A DNA stretch of 64,000 bases from Pedobacter rhodius (lineage in GTDB: Bacteria > Bacteroidota > Bacteroidia > Sphingobacteriales > Sphingobacteriaceae), in NCBI RefSeq assembly GCF_027213645.1, contig NZ_JAPWGL010000003.1:1-64000 (forward strand). Reading direction: 5' to 3'. This document shows, piece by piece, positions 8,569 to 17,200 of this stretch. The notes beneath the pieces were generated by a model. That model was not told the DNA's origin, ran no database searches, and worked only from the letters and a program-made list of their open reading frames with translations. How positions within the stretch are numbered: the first letter of the stretch is position 1; each line of letters opens with the position of its first letter. The translations under genes were made by a program, and so were the position numbers.

Positions 8569-9477
8569 CTATCTAACAAACTGCATGCCTGTAATTCCGC
8601 AAATGGCCTTGAATAAAATTAACCCATCTATTACCATCAGATAATATAGAATATTTTTCCTTTTGTGCATGGAATAAGCCACGTAAATGGTTAGTATAAA
8701 TGGCAAAACATTACAAAAAACCTGGGGCCATGCAAAACCTTTATAATTGGCAAATATTCCAAGCGATATCAGGCCAATAACTAATAAGGGAATTAGAATA
8801 TTAAAAATTGTTTTACGCAATCCATAACGAACAACGAAGGTTCGTAAATGTTTATTAGCATCTGTAGGGTAATCCTTAATATCGAAAATGATGGCATTTA
8901 CAGTACAGAACATCCAGTTTTTTATGAAAAGCCAGGTCCATAAAACAGAATCATGATATCCAATACCCGTTTCTATCTTAAGCATAATCAGCGGCAATAC
9001 ATTCGCACAACAGGCCCAAACAAAACCAATAACAAAAGCTTTTAACCAACCTGTATTCCGAAGGTTAAAATTTAAAAAAGATTTGGGCAATAGTCCGTAA
9101 TACAACCCGCCGGCTATAATAATGATGATGATTGCAATCCAGTAAATAAAGGGAAGATTCAGAATGTTGCTGAAATTTTGATAAAGGAGATTTATTGCCA
9201 GTATCATACACAGGATAAAAAGGATACTTTGGCTCCAATTGATGAATTTTTTATGCTTAAAATACCATTTGTTGCGTGGGTTAATCGCTGATGGATTGGT
9301 AGAAACCTTATTGTACGCGTAGGTATAATAAATTGTTGGCGCTAAGAAAAGCAGCAGGTAATAATTAACAGAATTAAAAGGTAACCGCAACTGCATGGTT
9401 GCTTCTATGGTTAAAGCGACTGCTAAAATCCCTACAAAATAGTTCCCAAAAAAAATAAAGCGGATGATTTTACCCAT
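8569..9477 (-). CDS. UbiA-superfamily-like integral membrane protein
   Basis: This gene encodes 302 residues with about eight to nine hydrophobic helices. At about residues 200-220, NAIIFDIKDYPTDANKHLRT followed by FVVRYG matches the second Asp-rich motif of UbiA prenyltransferases (DxKDxxxD, then a Thr/Pro and Gly). The first motif (NxxxDxxxD) that should lie near helix 2 is not evident: the region reads APTIYYTYAYNKVS. The protein is therefore a UbiA-like member with uncertain activity. It sits alone upstream of the tRNA pair, on the same strand, and has an ordinary ATG start. Confidence 0.65.
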   Translation of the reverse strand: MGKIIRFIFFGNYFVGILAVALTIEATMQLRLPFNSVNYYLLLFLAPTIYYTYAYNKVSTNPSAINPRNKWYFKHKKFINWSQSILFILCMILAINLLYQNFSNILNLPFIYWIAIIIIIIAGGLYYGLLPKSFLNFNLRNTGWLKAFVIGFVWACCANVLPLIMLKIETGIGYHDSVLWTWLFIKNWMFCTVNAIIFDIKDYPTDANKHLRTFVVRYGLRKTIFNILIPLLVIGLISLGIFANYKGFAWPQVFCNVLPFILTIYVAYSMHKRKNILYYLMVIDGLILFKAICGITGMQFVR

Positions 9478-9550
9478 TTACCTTTCCATATTGTTTGCCA
9501 ATTTCGGATATAAAAATGAATAAATACAGAGAATAAGAAAGGGACTAATA

Positions 9551-9581
9551 AAAAAAGCCCTTCAGTTTCCTGAAAGGCTTT
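9551..9581 (-). terminator. Terminator after the distal tRNA-Val
   Basis: On the minus strand AGCCTTTCAG and CTGAAGGGCT pair (one G-U) around GAAA and are followed by TTTTTT. The wobble pair fits minus-strand RNA, not plus. Confidence 0.8.
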
Positions 9582-9659
9582 TGGTGGGAAATGAGGGGTT
9601 CGAACCCCCGACCCCCTCGGTGTAAACGAGGTGCTCTGAACCAGCTGAGCTAATTTCCC
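9582..9659 (-). tRNA. tRNA-Val (anticodon UAC), copy B
   Basis: A 78-base cloverleaf with encoded CCA. The acceptor stem is GGGAAAT/ATTTCCC with A as discriminator, the D arm contains AGCTCAGCTGGTTCAGAGC, the anticodon stem is CCTCG/CGAGG around TTTACAC (anticodon TAC), and the T arm is GGGGGTTCGAACCCC. The sequence is identical to copy A at 9718-9795. Confidence 0.97.
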
Positions 9660-9685
9660 CTATTTAAAGGATTGCATTTTTTATT

Positions 9686-9715
9686 AAAAAAGCCTTTTAG
9701 TTTAAACTAAAAGGC
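9686..9715 (-). terminator. Terminator between the two tRNA-Val genes
   Basis: On the minus strand GCCTTTTAG and CTAAAAGGC pair around TTTAAA, followed by TTTTTT. It would end transcription from copy A before copy B, so each tRNA may have its own promoter, or read-through is partial. Confidence 0.75.
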
Positions 9716-9717
9716 CT

Positions 9718-9795
9718 TGGTGGGAAATGAGGGGTTCGAACCCCCGACCCCCTCGGTGTAAACGAGGTGCTCTGAACCAGCTGAGCTAATTTCCC
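9718..9795 (-). tRNA. tRNA-Val (anticodon UAC), copy A
   Basis: Same 78-base sequence as copy B with encoded CCA: acceptor GGGAAAT/ATTTCCC, anticodon loop TTTACAC, and T loop TTCGAAC. The two genes are a recent tandem duplication; 58 bases lie between them. Confidence 0.97.
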
Positions 9796-9858
9796 TTTCC
9801 TTTTGGGAATGCAAATATAGCGCTATAATCTTGTTTCGCAAATCTTTTTTATTTTTTT

Positions 9859-10584
9859 TCAGCTGAGCAATGTTTCTAAGATTTTATGGGATTGAACTTC
9901 ACCAAATGACGCTGTATGTAAGGTATAGAAAACCAATATCTTATCCAGCAAAAAGCGCCTTTTCATATTACCCATTTTTATTTCAGAAATTTTTTCAAGG
10001 GGTGTATTGAATAATGAAATAAAATCCAGGGCATCCTCTAACTGAAGATAATTTAAGTGAATGGGTACTCTGGAAACAAATTCTCCTTCCTGTAAATCGA
10101 AATAAATTTGGTCGGTTCTCCTTTTTTCATTTGGTGAAAAACCCAGGAAACGCGTTAATTTTAAAAGAAACGATAAATGAAAATTGGGGTTAAGTTCTTC
10201 ACTTTCATCAAACCAGGCTACCGAGTTAAAGATGTAATCAAATAAACTATCGTCAGCAGATTGCTGCCGGATACTTTTATACAATACCTCATTCAGAAAA
10301 ATTACAATACTAGACTTCACAATATCGTAAGGAATACGCTTAAAAACTGGTGTTTGACGAACTTCAGAAACACGCTGAATGCTGGTATTTATTTTATGGT
10401 AAACCACCATATCCAGCAGATGCAAAGACTGCAGCATGTTCATTTTAATCTTCGCCTTCGGCTTTTTAACACCGTTAATCAGGTAAGATTGCATCCCGAA
10501 TTTATCGGTAAGCACTTGTACAATTACACTACTTTCACTGTAATTAGTCGTTTTTAAAACAATCCCCCTGACCTTGTGCAACAT
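9859..10584 (-). CDS. recO: DNA repair protein RecO
   Basis: This gene encodes 241 residues, the usual RecO length. The N-terminal OB-fold begins MLHKVRGIVLKTTNYSESS, with VQVLTDKFGMQSYLINGVKK following, both typical of RecO. A helical C-terminal domain follows; the zinc-binding cysteines of some RecO proteins are absent, as in many Bacteroidota. RecO loads RecA on SSB-coated single-stranded DNA in the RecFOR pathway. The gene is transcribed away from the RND exporter; a TACTTTTG -7 element lies 19 bases upstream of its ATG. Confidence 0.93.
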   Translation of the reverse strand: MLHKVRGIVLKTTNYSESSVIVQVLTDKFGMQSYLINGVKKPKAKIKMNMLQSLHLLDMVVYHKINTSIQRVSEVRQTPVFKRIPYDIVKSSIVIFLNEVLYKSIRQQSADDSLFDYIFNSVAWFDESEELNPNFHLSFLLKLTRFLGFSPNEKRRTDQIYFDLQEGEFVSRVPIHLNYLQLEDALDFISLFNTPLEKISEIKMGNMKRRFLLDKILVFYTLHTASFGEVQSHKILETLLS

Positions 10585-10603
10585 GCAGTTAAAACATTTT
10601 TTT

Positions 10604-10611
10604 CAAAAGTA
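10604..10611 (-). promoter_or_regulatory. -7 promoter element of recO
   Basis: Minus-strand TACTTTTG matches TAnnTTTG and leaves a 19-base leader to the recO ATG. Confidence 0.5.
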
Positions 10612-10666
10612 TGTTATTTGTGCAAATTTAATTGTGCAAAAAGTCATTCTGATTTATAAATAAGAT

Positions 10667-10674
10667 TAGTTTTG
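10667..10674 (+). promoter_or_regulatory. -7 promoter element of the RND exporter gene
   Basis: TAGTTTTG matches TAnnTTTG, 32 bases before the ATG at 10707. Confidence 0.5.
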
Positions 10675-10706
10675 CCCTTATCATTATAATTAAAACCAGA
10701 CTACAC

Positions 10707-13058
10707 ATGTGGGTAAAGCTATCAAGGTTTATTCTTCAGAACCGTATTGCAATTATCGTATTCTTTTTACTTGGTACAGTTTTCATGGCTTATCAGGCCA
10801 AAAATGTAAAACTCTCTTATACAGGAAGTAAGATTTTACCCGTTACCGACAGTGCTTTTGTAAAGTATAATAGCTTCAAAAAAACATTCGGCGAAGATGG
10901 AAGTGTAATGGTTGTGGGTATTCAATCGCCTGCTATTTTTAAGAAAGATGTTTACAACCAATGGGTTCAGCTTTCGAATGAAATTCAAAAGTTAAAGGGC
11001 ATAAAGGCGGTTTTATCTTCCGGTCGGATTTTTCAACTGGAGAAAGATACGGTTGAACAAAAGTTTGTTTTAAAGCCTATTCCAAATGGCCTGGTGAAAA
11101 CAGATGCCGAAATGGATTCGATTAAGAACACCTTATTCAATACCCCTTTTTTCGAGGGATTGGTTTACAATAAACAAAATGCCACTCTAATGGCGATTAC
11201 CTTTGATACCAAAATCTTAAATACGGCAGAAAGAAACCCGATTTTAAAACAGATTGAAGAAAAAGCAAAAGCGTTTCAGGAAAAAACAAAAATACAGGTT
11301 CATATTTCAGGCTTGCCCTACATCCGTACGGCGGTGAGTAAATTAGTAAGTAACGAATTTGTTCTTTTCTTAGGTTTATCAATTCTGGTTTCAGCAATTA
11401 TTTTATTGATTTTCTTCAGAAAATTTTATGCGGTTTTCTTTCCGATTTTAGTGGTGGTTATGGGCGTAATCTGGAGCATCGGAACGCTGGTTTTATTTGG
11501 TTACGAATTGACCATTTTGACAGGTTTAATTCCACCACTGATTGTAATTATCGGCATTCCGAACAGTATTTTATTACTCAACAAATACCAGAACGAGTTA
11601 AGAAAAGATGGCGATAAACAACGGGCACTAAGTCTAACCATTGAAAGAATTGCGGTTACCACATTAATTGCCAACATTACCGCAGCAATTGGCTTCGGCG
11701 TTTTATATTTTACCGGAAGTGAGTTATTAATGCAATTCGGCAGCGTGGCATCGATAAATGTAATGATAACCTGGTTGATGTGTTTATGTTTAATTCCGAT
11801 AATTTTCAGCTATTTACCTGCACCAAAATTAAAAGCCCAAACTCATGTTGAAGAAGGCTTTCTGCATAAATTACTGGTTAAAACGGACAACCTCGTTCAA
11901 CAGAAAAGCAGCCTGATTTACATTGGCACAATCGTGATTTCAATCATTGCCTTTATTGGCGTAATGAAAATCAATGTGAATGGTTATGTAGTTGATGACT
12001 TACCAAAAAGCTCCACGATTTTAACAGACTTGAAATTCTTCGAGAAAAATTTTGAAGGCATTTTACCTTTGGAAGTCAGTGTTGACACCAGGAAAAAGAA
12101 TGGCGTTTTCAACTTAACGAACCTGAAGAGAATGGAGAAAATGGAGAAAATGATTTCAGCTTATCCGGAATTCTCCCGTTCAATTTCGGTGAATATGGGT
12201 TTAAAATATGCCACCCAGGCTTTTTACAACAATGATTCTACTTTCTTCCGTTTACCTGATAACATGGAGAAAAACTTCATTCTGGCATATATTGCCAGCG
12301 GCGGAAAAGGAAACGCCAATTTGCTAACCAATTTCGTAAGCCAAGGAAATCAAAGTACAAGAATCAGTTTCCAAATGGCCGATGTGGGTTCGAAACGCCT
12401 GGATGCAATCATGGCTGAACTGAAACCCCGCATCGACAGCATTTTGCCTCCTGATAAATTTGATGTCGAATTAACCGGCTCAAGCGTTATCTTCTCAAAA
12501 GGGACGGATTATATGTTGAGGCATCTGTTCGAAAGTATTGGTTTGGCAATTGTATTGATATCGCTTTTACGCCTGGCTCAGTTTAAGAGTTTGGGCATTA
12601 TGTTCATTTCTTTATTACCAAATATCGTCCCGCTCCTTATCACAGCCGGAATCATGGGTTATTTTGGAATTTCTTTAAAACCATCAACGATTTTAATTTT
12701 TACGATTGCTTTTGGTTTAGCATCAGACCAAACGATATACTTCTTAACAAGATATCAGCAGGAACTTAATTTAACCAACTTTTCTGTCCCTAAAGTGATT
12801 ACCGACACGATTACCGAAACAGGGGTAAGTATGACACATATTGCCTTAATTCTGTTCTTCGGTTTCGGAATCTTCACTGCTTCAACTTTCGGCGGAACGG
12901 TCGTTTTAGGCTTATTGCTTTCGATAACTTTATTCGTTGCTTTGATTTTTAATTTAACCTTACTGCCTGCTTTGGTATTATGGCTGGATAAAAAGAAAGT
13001 TAGAAAGTTGGTTTCCGATGAGGAATCTGCAAAAAATGTTGGGGAGTTTGATCATTAG
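10707..13058 (+). CDS. RND superfamily exporter (MMPL-type)
   Basis: This gene encodes 783 residues. The topology is that of a two-repeat RND/MMPL permease. TM1 is at about 12-30, followed by a first periplasmic loop to about 215. A cluster of five helices lies at about 218-370, including the GxxxPxxI-like stretch LIPPLIVIIGIPNSILLLNK. A seventh helix at about 400 precedes a second periplasmic loop to about 610, and a second helix cluster reaches 760. FGLASDQTIYFLTRYQ in the second half carries the conserved Asp of the proton relay. Such proteins export lipids or hydrophobic compounds across the inner membrane; the substrate is unknown. No membrane-fusion or outer-membrane partner is adjacent. 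Confidence 0.88.
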   Translation: MWVKLSRFILQNRIAIIVFFLLGTVFMAYQAKNVKLSYTGSKILPVTDSAFVKYNSFKKTFGEDGSVMVVGIQSPAIFKKDVYNQWVQLSNEIQKLKGIKAVLSSGRIFQLEKDTVEQKFVLKPIPNGLVKTDAEMDSIKNTLFNTPFFEGLVYNKQNATLMAITFDTKILNTAERNPILKQIEEKAKAFQEKTKIQVHISGLPYIRTAVSKLVSNEFVLFLGLSILVSAIILLIFFRKFYAVFFPILVVVMGVIWSIGTLVLFGYELTILTGLIPPLIVIIGIPNSILLLNKYQNELRKDGDKQRALSLTIERIAVTTLIANITAAIGFGVLYFTGSELLMQFGSVASINVMITWLMCLCLIPIIFSYLPAPKLKAQTHVEEGFLHKLLVKTDNLVQQKSSLIYIGTIVISIIAFIGVMKINVNGYVVDDLPKSSTILTDLKFFEKNFEGILPLEVSVDTRKKNGVFNLTNLKRMEKMEKMISAYPEFSRSISVNMGLKYATQAFYNNDSTFFRLPDNMEKNFILAYIASGGKGNANLLTNFVSQGNQSTRISFQMADVGSKRLDAIMAELKPRIDSILPPDKFDVELTGSSVIFSKGTDYMLRHLFESIGLAIVLISLLRLAQFKSLGIMFISLLPNIVPLLITAGIMGYFGISLKPSTILIFTIAFGLASDQTIYFLTRYQQELNLTNFSVPKVITDTITETGVSMTHIALILFFGFGIFTASTFGGTVVLGLLLSITLFVALIFNLTLLPALVLWLDKKKVRKLVSDEESAKNVGEFDH

Positions 13059-13157
13059 TAGCTTTAAATAAGGAGCTACCAGACCAATCCTTTTAAAACT
13101 AATTCAAGTCTAATATTTTAAGTAAAATTTAAAACCAGACCGTCTTATAAATTTTAG

Positions 13158-13211
13158 ATTTGTGTAATAGATATCAGTGGTTCGTGTAATAAAATAAATA
13201 GTTTGTGTAAA
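13158..13211 (+). promoter_or_regulatory. Three phased direct repeats upstream of a small gene
   Basis: The motif TT(T/C)GTGTAA occurs three times with its GTGTAA core at 13162, 13184 and 13205, that is at 22- and 21-base spacing (two helical turns). The array ends about 48 bases before the ATG at 13259. Phased direct repeats of this kind are typical of cooperative regulator sites; the binding protein is unknown. Confidence 0.45.
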
Positions 13212-13258
13212 AAAATATTACCCTGAAAAAATTATGCAGTTATTATAATTTTATATAA

Positions 13259-13432
13259 ATGAACAGATTACCATTAATATTATTGCCTCCAATAATCGGC
13301 GGAATAGTACTTTTTCTGATTGATTATTTTGTTTTCTCCGAAGTTAATTGGCAGAGAAACATTTTGATAATTATTCTTATGGGCATTATAAATGCGTTCG
13401 TTGTGAGTAAGGCAAAAGGGAAAGTAGATTAA
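13259..13432 (+). CDS. Small two-helix membrane protein, 57 residues
   Basis: An ATG-initiated 57-codon frame ends in TAA. Two hydrophobic stretches, PLILLPPIIGGIVLFLIDYF and ILIIILMGIINAFVV, are separated by a short polar turn (SEVNWQRN), and the tail is basic (SKAKGKVD). This is a plausible helical hairpin in the inner membrane with positive-inside cytoplasmic ends. I do not recognise the family. The phased TT(T/C)GTGTAA repeats just upstream, and a terminator about 115 bases downstream, support a real transcription unit. Confidence 0.6.
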   Translation: MNRLPLILLPPIIGGIVLFLIDYFVFSEVNWQRNILIIILMGIINAFVVSKAKGKVD

Positions 13433-13547
13433 ACAATTAAATTATTTAATTGATAAAATCTATTTATGGCTATGCCAAACCATTAAAAAAGCTATAAAAC
13501 ACCTGAAAATACGCTTATTATAACTTATCAATTAAGCATTAATTTAG

Positions 13548-13580
13548 AAAAAGGGGATAGAATTATACTATTCCCTTTTT
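13548..13580 (+). terminator. Terminator downstream of the 57-residue gene
   Basis: AAAAAGGGGATAG and CTATTCCCTTTTT form a 13-base stem with one G-U pair around AATTATA. The arms are A- and T-rich, so it could act in either direction, but only the plus-strand gene lies close upstream. The rest of 13433-13737 shows no gene. Confidence 0.6.
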
Positions 13581-13737
13581 TATAAAATGTTTCAAATGGC
13601 ATTTAGACTTAATAAATTATAGTGATAACTGAATCTTTACAGGGTTATTACGCAACGGCTCTGCGATAAATAAAAATTCTAAATTAGAAAGAAAAGCTGT
13701 TTTCGATTGGTTTGGTTGAATTGAAGAATTTGTCGCA

Positions 13738-14010
13738 TTATTCCACAGCTGGTTTTTCCTCTTCTTCATCTACCGGAACCTCAACCGTTGGATCGGTAAT
13801 GATTTCAGCATTTCCATCATTGTCTTTTTTAGCGAAAAGGATTGGAAATAATAACCAGAGGGCACCTATCATAACCAAAACGCCGGCCAACATTTGCATA
13901 TACCTTGCCCAACTTACTTCATAAGCATCTAAAATCCGGTAGGCAATAAAAGAAAGCACACCAAGAATAAGTACTAAAACGGCTTTCTGTAATTTAAGGA
14001 GCTTGATCAT
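13738..14010 (-). CDS. Small two-helix membrane protein with acidic tail
   Basis: This gene encodes 90 residues from the ATG at 14008-14010. A longer TTG-initiated frame reaches 14061, but the ATG start gives a normal basic N-terminus (MIKLLKLQKA). Two membrane helices follow, VLVLILGVLSFIAYRI and MLAGVLVMIGALWLLFPILF. The protein ends in a cytoplasmic-type tail containing KKDNDG and a strongly acidic PVDEEEEKP stretch. No enzymatic motif is present. The gene runs towards the previous terminator and is divergent from ileS. Function unknown. Confidence 0.75.
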   Translation of the reverse strand: MIKLLKLQKAVLVLILGVLSFIAYRILDAYEVSWARYMQMLAGVLVMIGALWLLFPILFAKKDNDGNAEIITDPTVEVPVDEEEEKPAVE

Positions 14011-14237
14011 GGCGTATTCTGTTAAGATAATAAATATGAACCAAAACAAAGATGAGTCCAATTAGTTCGGGCAGGCAATAGAAATAGCGTGCGTATTGCA
14101 CAATCTTGGCTGGCGGTATTGATAATGGCAACAACCGGAACTGTTACCAAAGCTGCAATCCTAATTAAAAGCCCGATATTAAATGATTTCACATCAAAGT
14201 ATTTACATCAAAACTACCGAAATTCATTCAATTTTTT

Positions 14238-14245
14238 TAACTTTG
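14238..14245 (+). promoter_or_regulatory. -7 promoter element of ileS
   Basis: TAACTTTG matches TAnnTTTG and lies 30 bases before the ileS ATG at 14276. Transcription would start near 14250. Confidence 0.55.
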
Positions 14246-14275
14246 CAACCTTAAATTTTTTGAGGTACTTGATTG

Positions 14276-17200
14276 ATGTATAGCGAATTTAAACAATTGG
14301 AACTTGCCAAAATAGGGCAGGAAATACTGGATTTCTGGAAAAAGGAAAATATCTTTGAAAAAAGCATTTCTTCCCGTCCGAAATCTAATCCTTTTACTTT
14401 TTACGAGGGTCCGCCGTCTGCTAATGGCATGCCGGGGATTCATCACGTAATGGCTCGTGCGATTAAGGATATTTTTTGCCGCTATAAAACATTAAAAGGC
14501 TACCAGGTTAAGCGTAAAGGTGGCTGGGATACACATGGCTTACCAATTGAGCTTGCTGTTGAAAAAAAATTAGGCATCACTAAAGAAGATATCGGCAAAA
14601 AAATCAGTGTTGATGAGTATAATGCGGCCTGTAAAGAAGAGGTGATGCGCTATACTGATGTGTGGAACGACCTGACCGAGAAAATGGGTTATTGGGTCGA
14701 CCTTCAAAATCCATACATCACTTACGAAAACAACTACATAGAAACACTTTGGTGGATTCTAAAACAACTTTACGATAAAGGATTTTTATATAAGGGTTAT
14801 ACGGTTCAGCCATATTCACCTGCTGCCGGTACGGGCTTAAGTTCACACGAATTGAACCAACCAGGCACTTATAAAGATGTTAGCGACACCACAATTGTTG
14901 CGCAGTTTAAAGCAATTAATGAAACTTTGCCTGAGGCCTTAAAAGCATTCGGAACTGTTCACTTTTTAGCCTGGACAACCACACCATGGACATTGCCAAG
15001 CAATACCGCTTTAACCGTAGGACCGAAAATTGATTACGTATTGGTTAAAACTTTTAATCAATATACTTTCGAACCCGTTCAGGTGATTTTAGCAAAAGCA
15101 CTTGTAGGTAAACAATTTGCAGGAAAATACTTTTTATCTGAAAGTGACGAAGATTTCAAAAGCTACAAAGCCGAAGATAAAAAAATACCATATACCATTT
15201 TAGCAGAACATGTTGGTTCAGATTTAGTAGGCATTAAGTACGAGCAATTATTACCTTATGCATTGCCTTATCAGAATGCTGAAAATGCCTTCCGGGTGAT
15301 TTCAGGCGATTTCGTAACCACTGAAGATGGTACAGGTATTGTTCACACGGCGCCAACCTTCGGAGCTGATGATGCCCGCGTAGCCAAATTGGCAACACCA
15401 GAAGTGCCGCCAATGCTGGTGCTGGATGAAAAAGGAAATGCCGTTCCATTGGTTGATTTGCAAGGCAAATTCATCGCTGCTTTAGGTGGTAATTATGGCG
15501 GCAAATACGTTAAAAACGAATATTATAAAGATGGCGAGGCTCCGGATAAATCTGTTGACGTGGAGCTGGCTATCCAATTGAAAGAAGAAAATAAGGCTTT
15601 CAAAGTAGAAAAATACGTCCACACCTATCCGCATTGCTGGAGAACTGATAAACCGGTTTTGTATTATCCTTTGGACAGCTGGTTCATCAAAACAACTGCG
15701 GTTAAAGATAAGATGGCCGAACTGAATAAAACCATCAACTGGAAACCGGAATCAACAGGAACCGGCCGTTTCGGTAACTGGTTGGAAAACCTGGTTGACT
15801 GGAATTTATCCCGCTCCCGTTATTGGGGAACACCACTTCCAATCTGGCGTACGAATAATGAACTCGAATTCGATGAATTGGAATTGTGTATAGGCAGTAT
15901 AGAAGAATTGTATAATCCACAATCTATTGAGAAAAATTGTTTATTACGTTCCTTTTATTTGGATATCGAAAAATTCAACTTAGATTTAAAGGATTCAAAT
16001 TCTATTTTATTTTCGATTTTCAATGATTATGATACATATCAAACTCATTGGATAAGAACTTATCAAGATTTAGCTCTTACCAATAATTTAAATGTAAATT
16101 ATTTTAGAGAGATTTTATTGCTGACAGTAGATGAGTTAGCGATTGAAAAATTATTAAATGAATATGCAACACCTTTAGAAACACTTTGGAAAGGTAAAAT
16201 TTTTGACTTACATCGTCCTTATATTGATAATGTAATGATAGTAAAGAAAAGGGGTCGCAATGAGTCTTTTCTACCAAGCTATTCTTTTTATATACGCGAA
16301 ACCGACCTTATTGATGTCTGGTTTGACAGTGGCGCCATGCCTTATGCACAATGGCATTTTCCATTCGAAAACAAAGAAGAATTCGAAAATGCTTACCCTG
16401 CCGATTTTATTGCGGAAGGGGTTGACCAAACCCGTGGCTGGTTTTTCACGTTACATGCTATTGCAGTCATGTTAAACGAAACGAGTGATGAAATCAAAGC
16501 CGTAAATGAAAAGGTTGGAAACCCTGGCGTAGCATTCAAAAACGTTGTTTCAAACGGATTGGTTTTGGATAAGAACGGCAACAAAATGTCTAAACGTTTA
16601 GGCAATGCAGTCGATCCATTCAGCACCATCGAAACCTATAGTGCCGATGCAACGCGTTGGTATATGATTAGTAATGCATCGCCCTGGGATAACCTGAAAT
16701 TTAGCTTAGAGGGATTGGATGAAGTGCGCCGTAAATTCTTTGGAACGCTTTATAATACGTACGCATTTTTTGCTTTGTATGCCAACATCGATAAATTCGA
16801 AATCGACAAAAATAATTTAATCAAAGTTGCGGATAGAACCGAGTTAGACCGTTGGATTTTATCCTTATTGCAAAACTTAATCAGCGAAGTGGATGAGGCT
16901 TACAATACTTATGAGCCAACAAAAGCATCAAGGTCCATCCAAACTTTTGTTGATGAACATTTAAGCAACTGGTACATCAGGTTAAGCCGCCGCCGTTTCT
17001 GGAAAGGTGAAATGACCGATGATAAACGTGCCGCTTACGAGACTCTATATACCTGCCTAGAAACTTTAGCACAACTGATGAGTCCTGTAGCACCTTTCTT
17101 TGCCGATTGGTTGTACAGAAATTTAACGGTTACCGATGCATATGCGGAGCAATCTATTCACTTAACGTTATGGAATGAGGCGGATAAAGGCTTAATCGAT

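Noticed and set aside
9582..9795. tRNA-Val genes as an integration site of a mobile island
   Set aside because: The second copy is a full identical gene, no integrase lies nearby, and the flanking genes are ordinary chromosomal genes.
15880..16250. Intein or intron in ileS
   Set aside because: The frame continues with no Cys/Ser-type splice junction, no His-Asn C-terminal block and no ribozyme-like borders.
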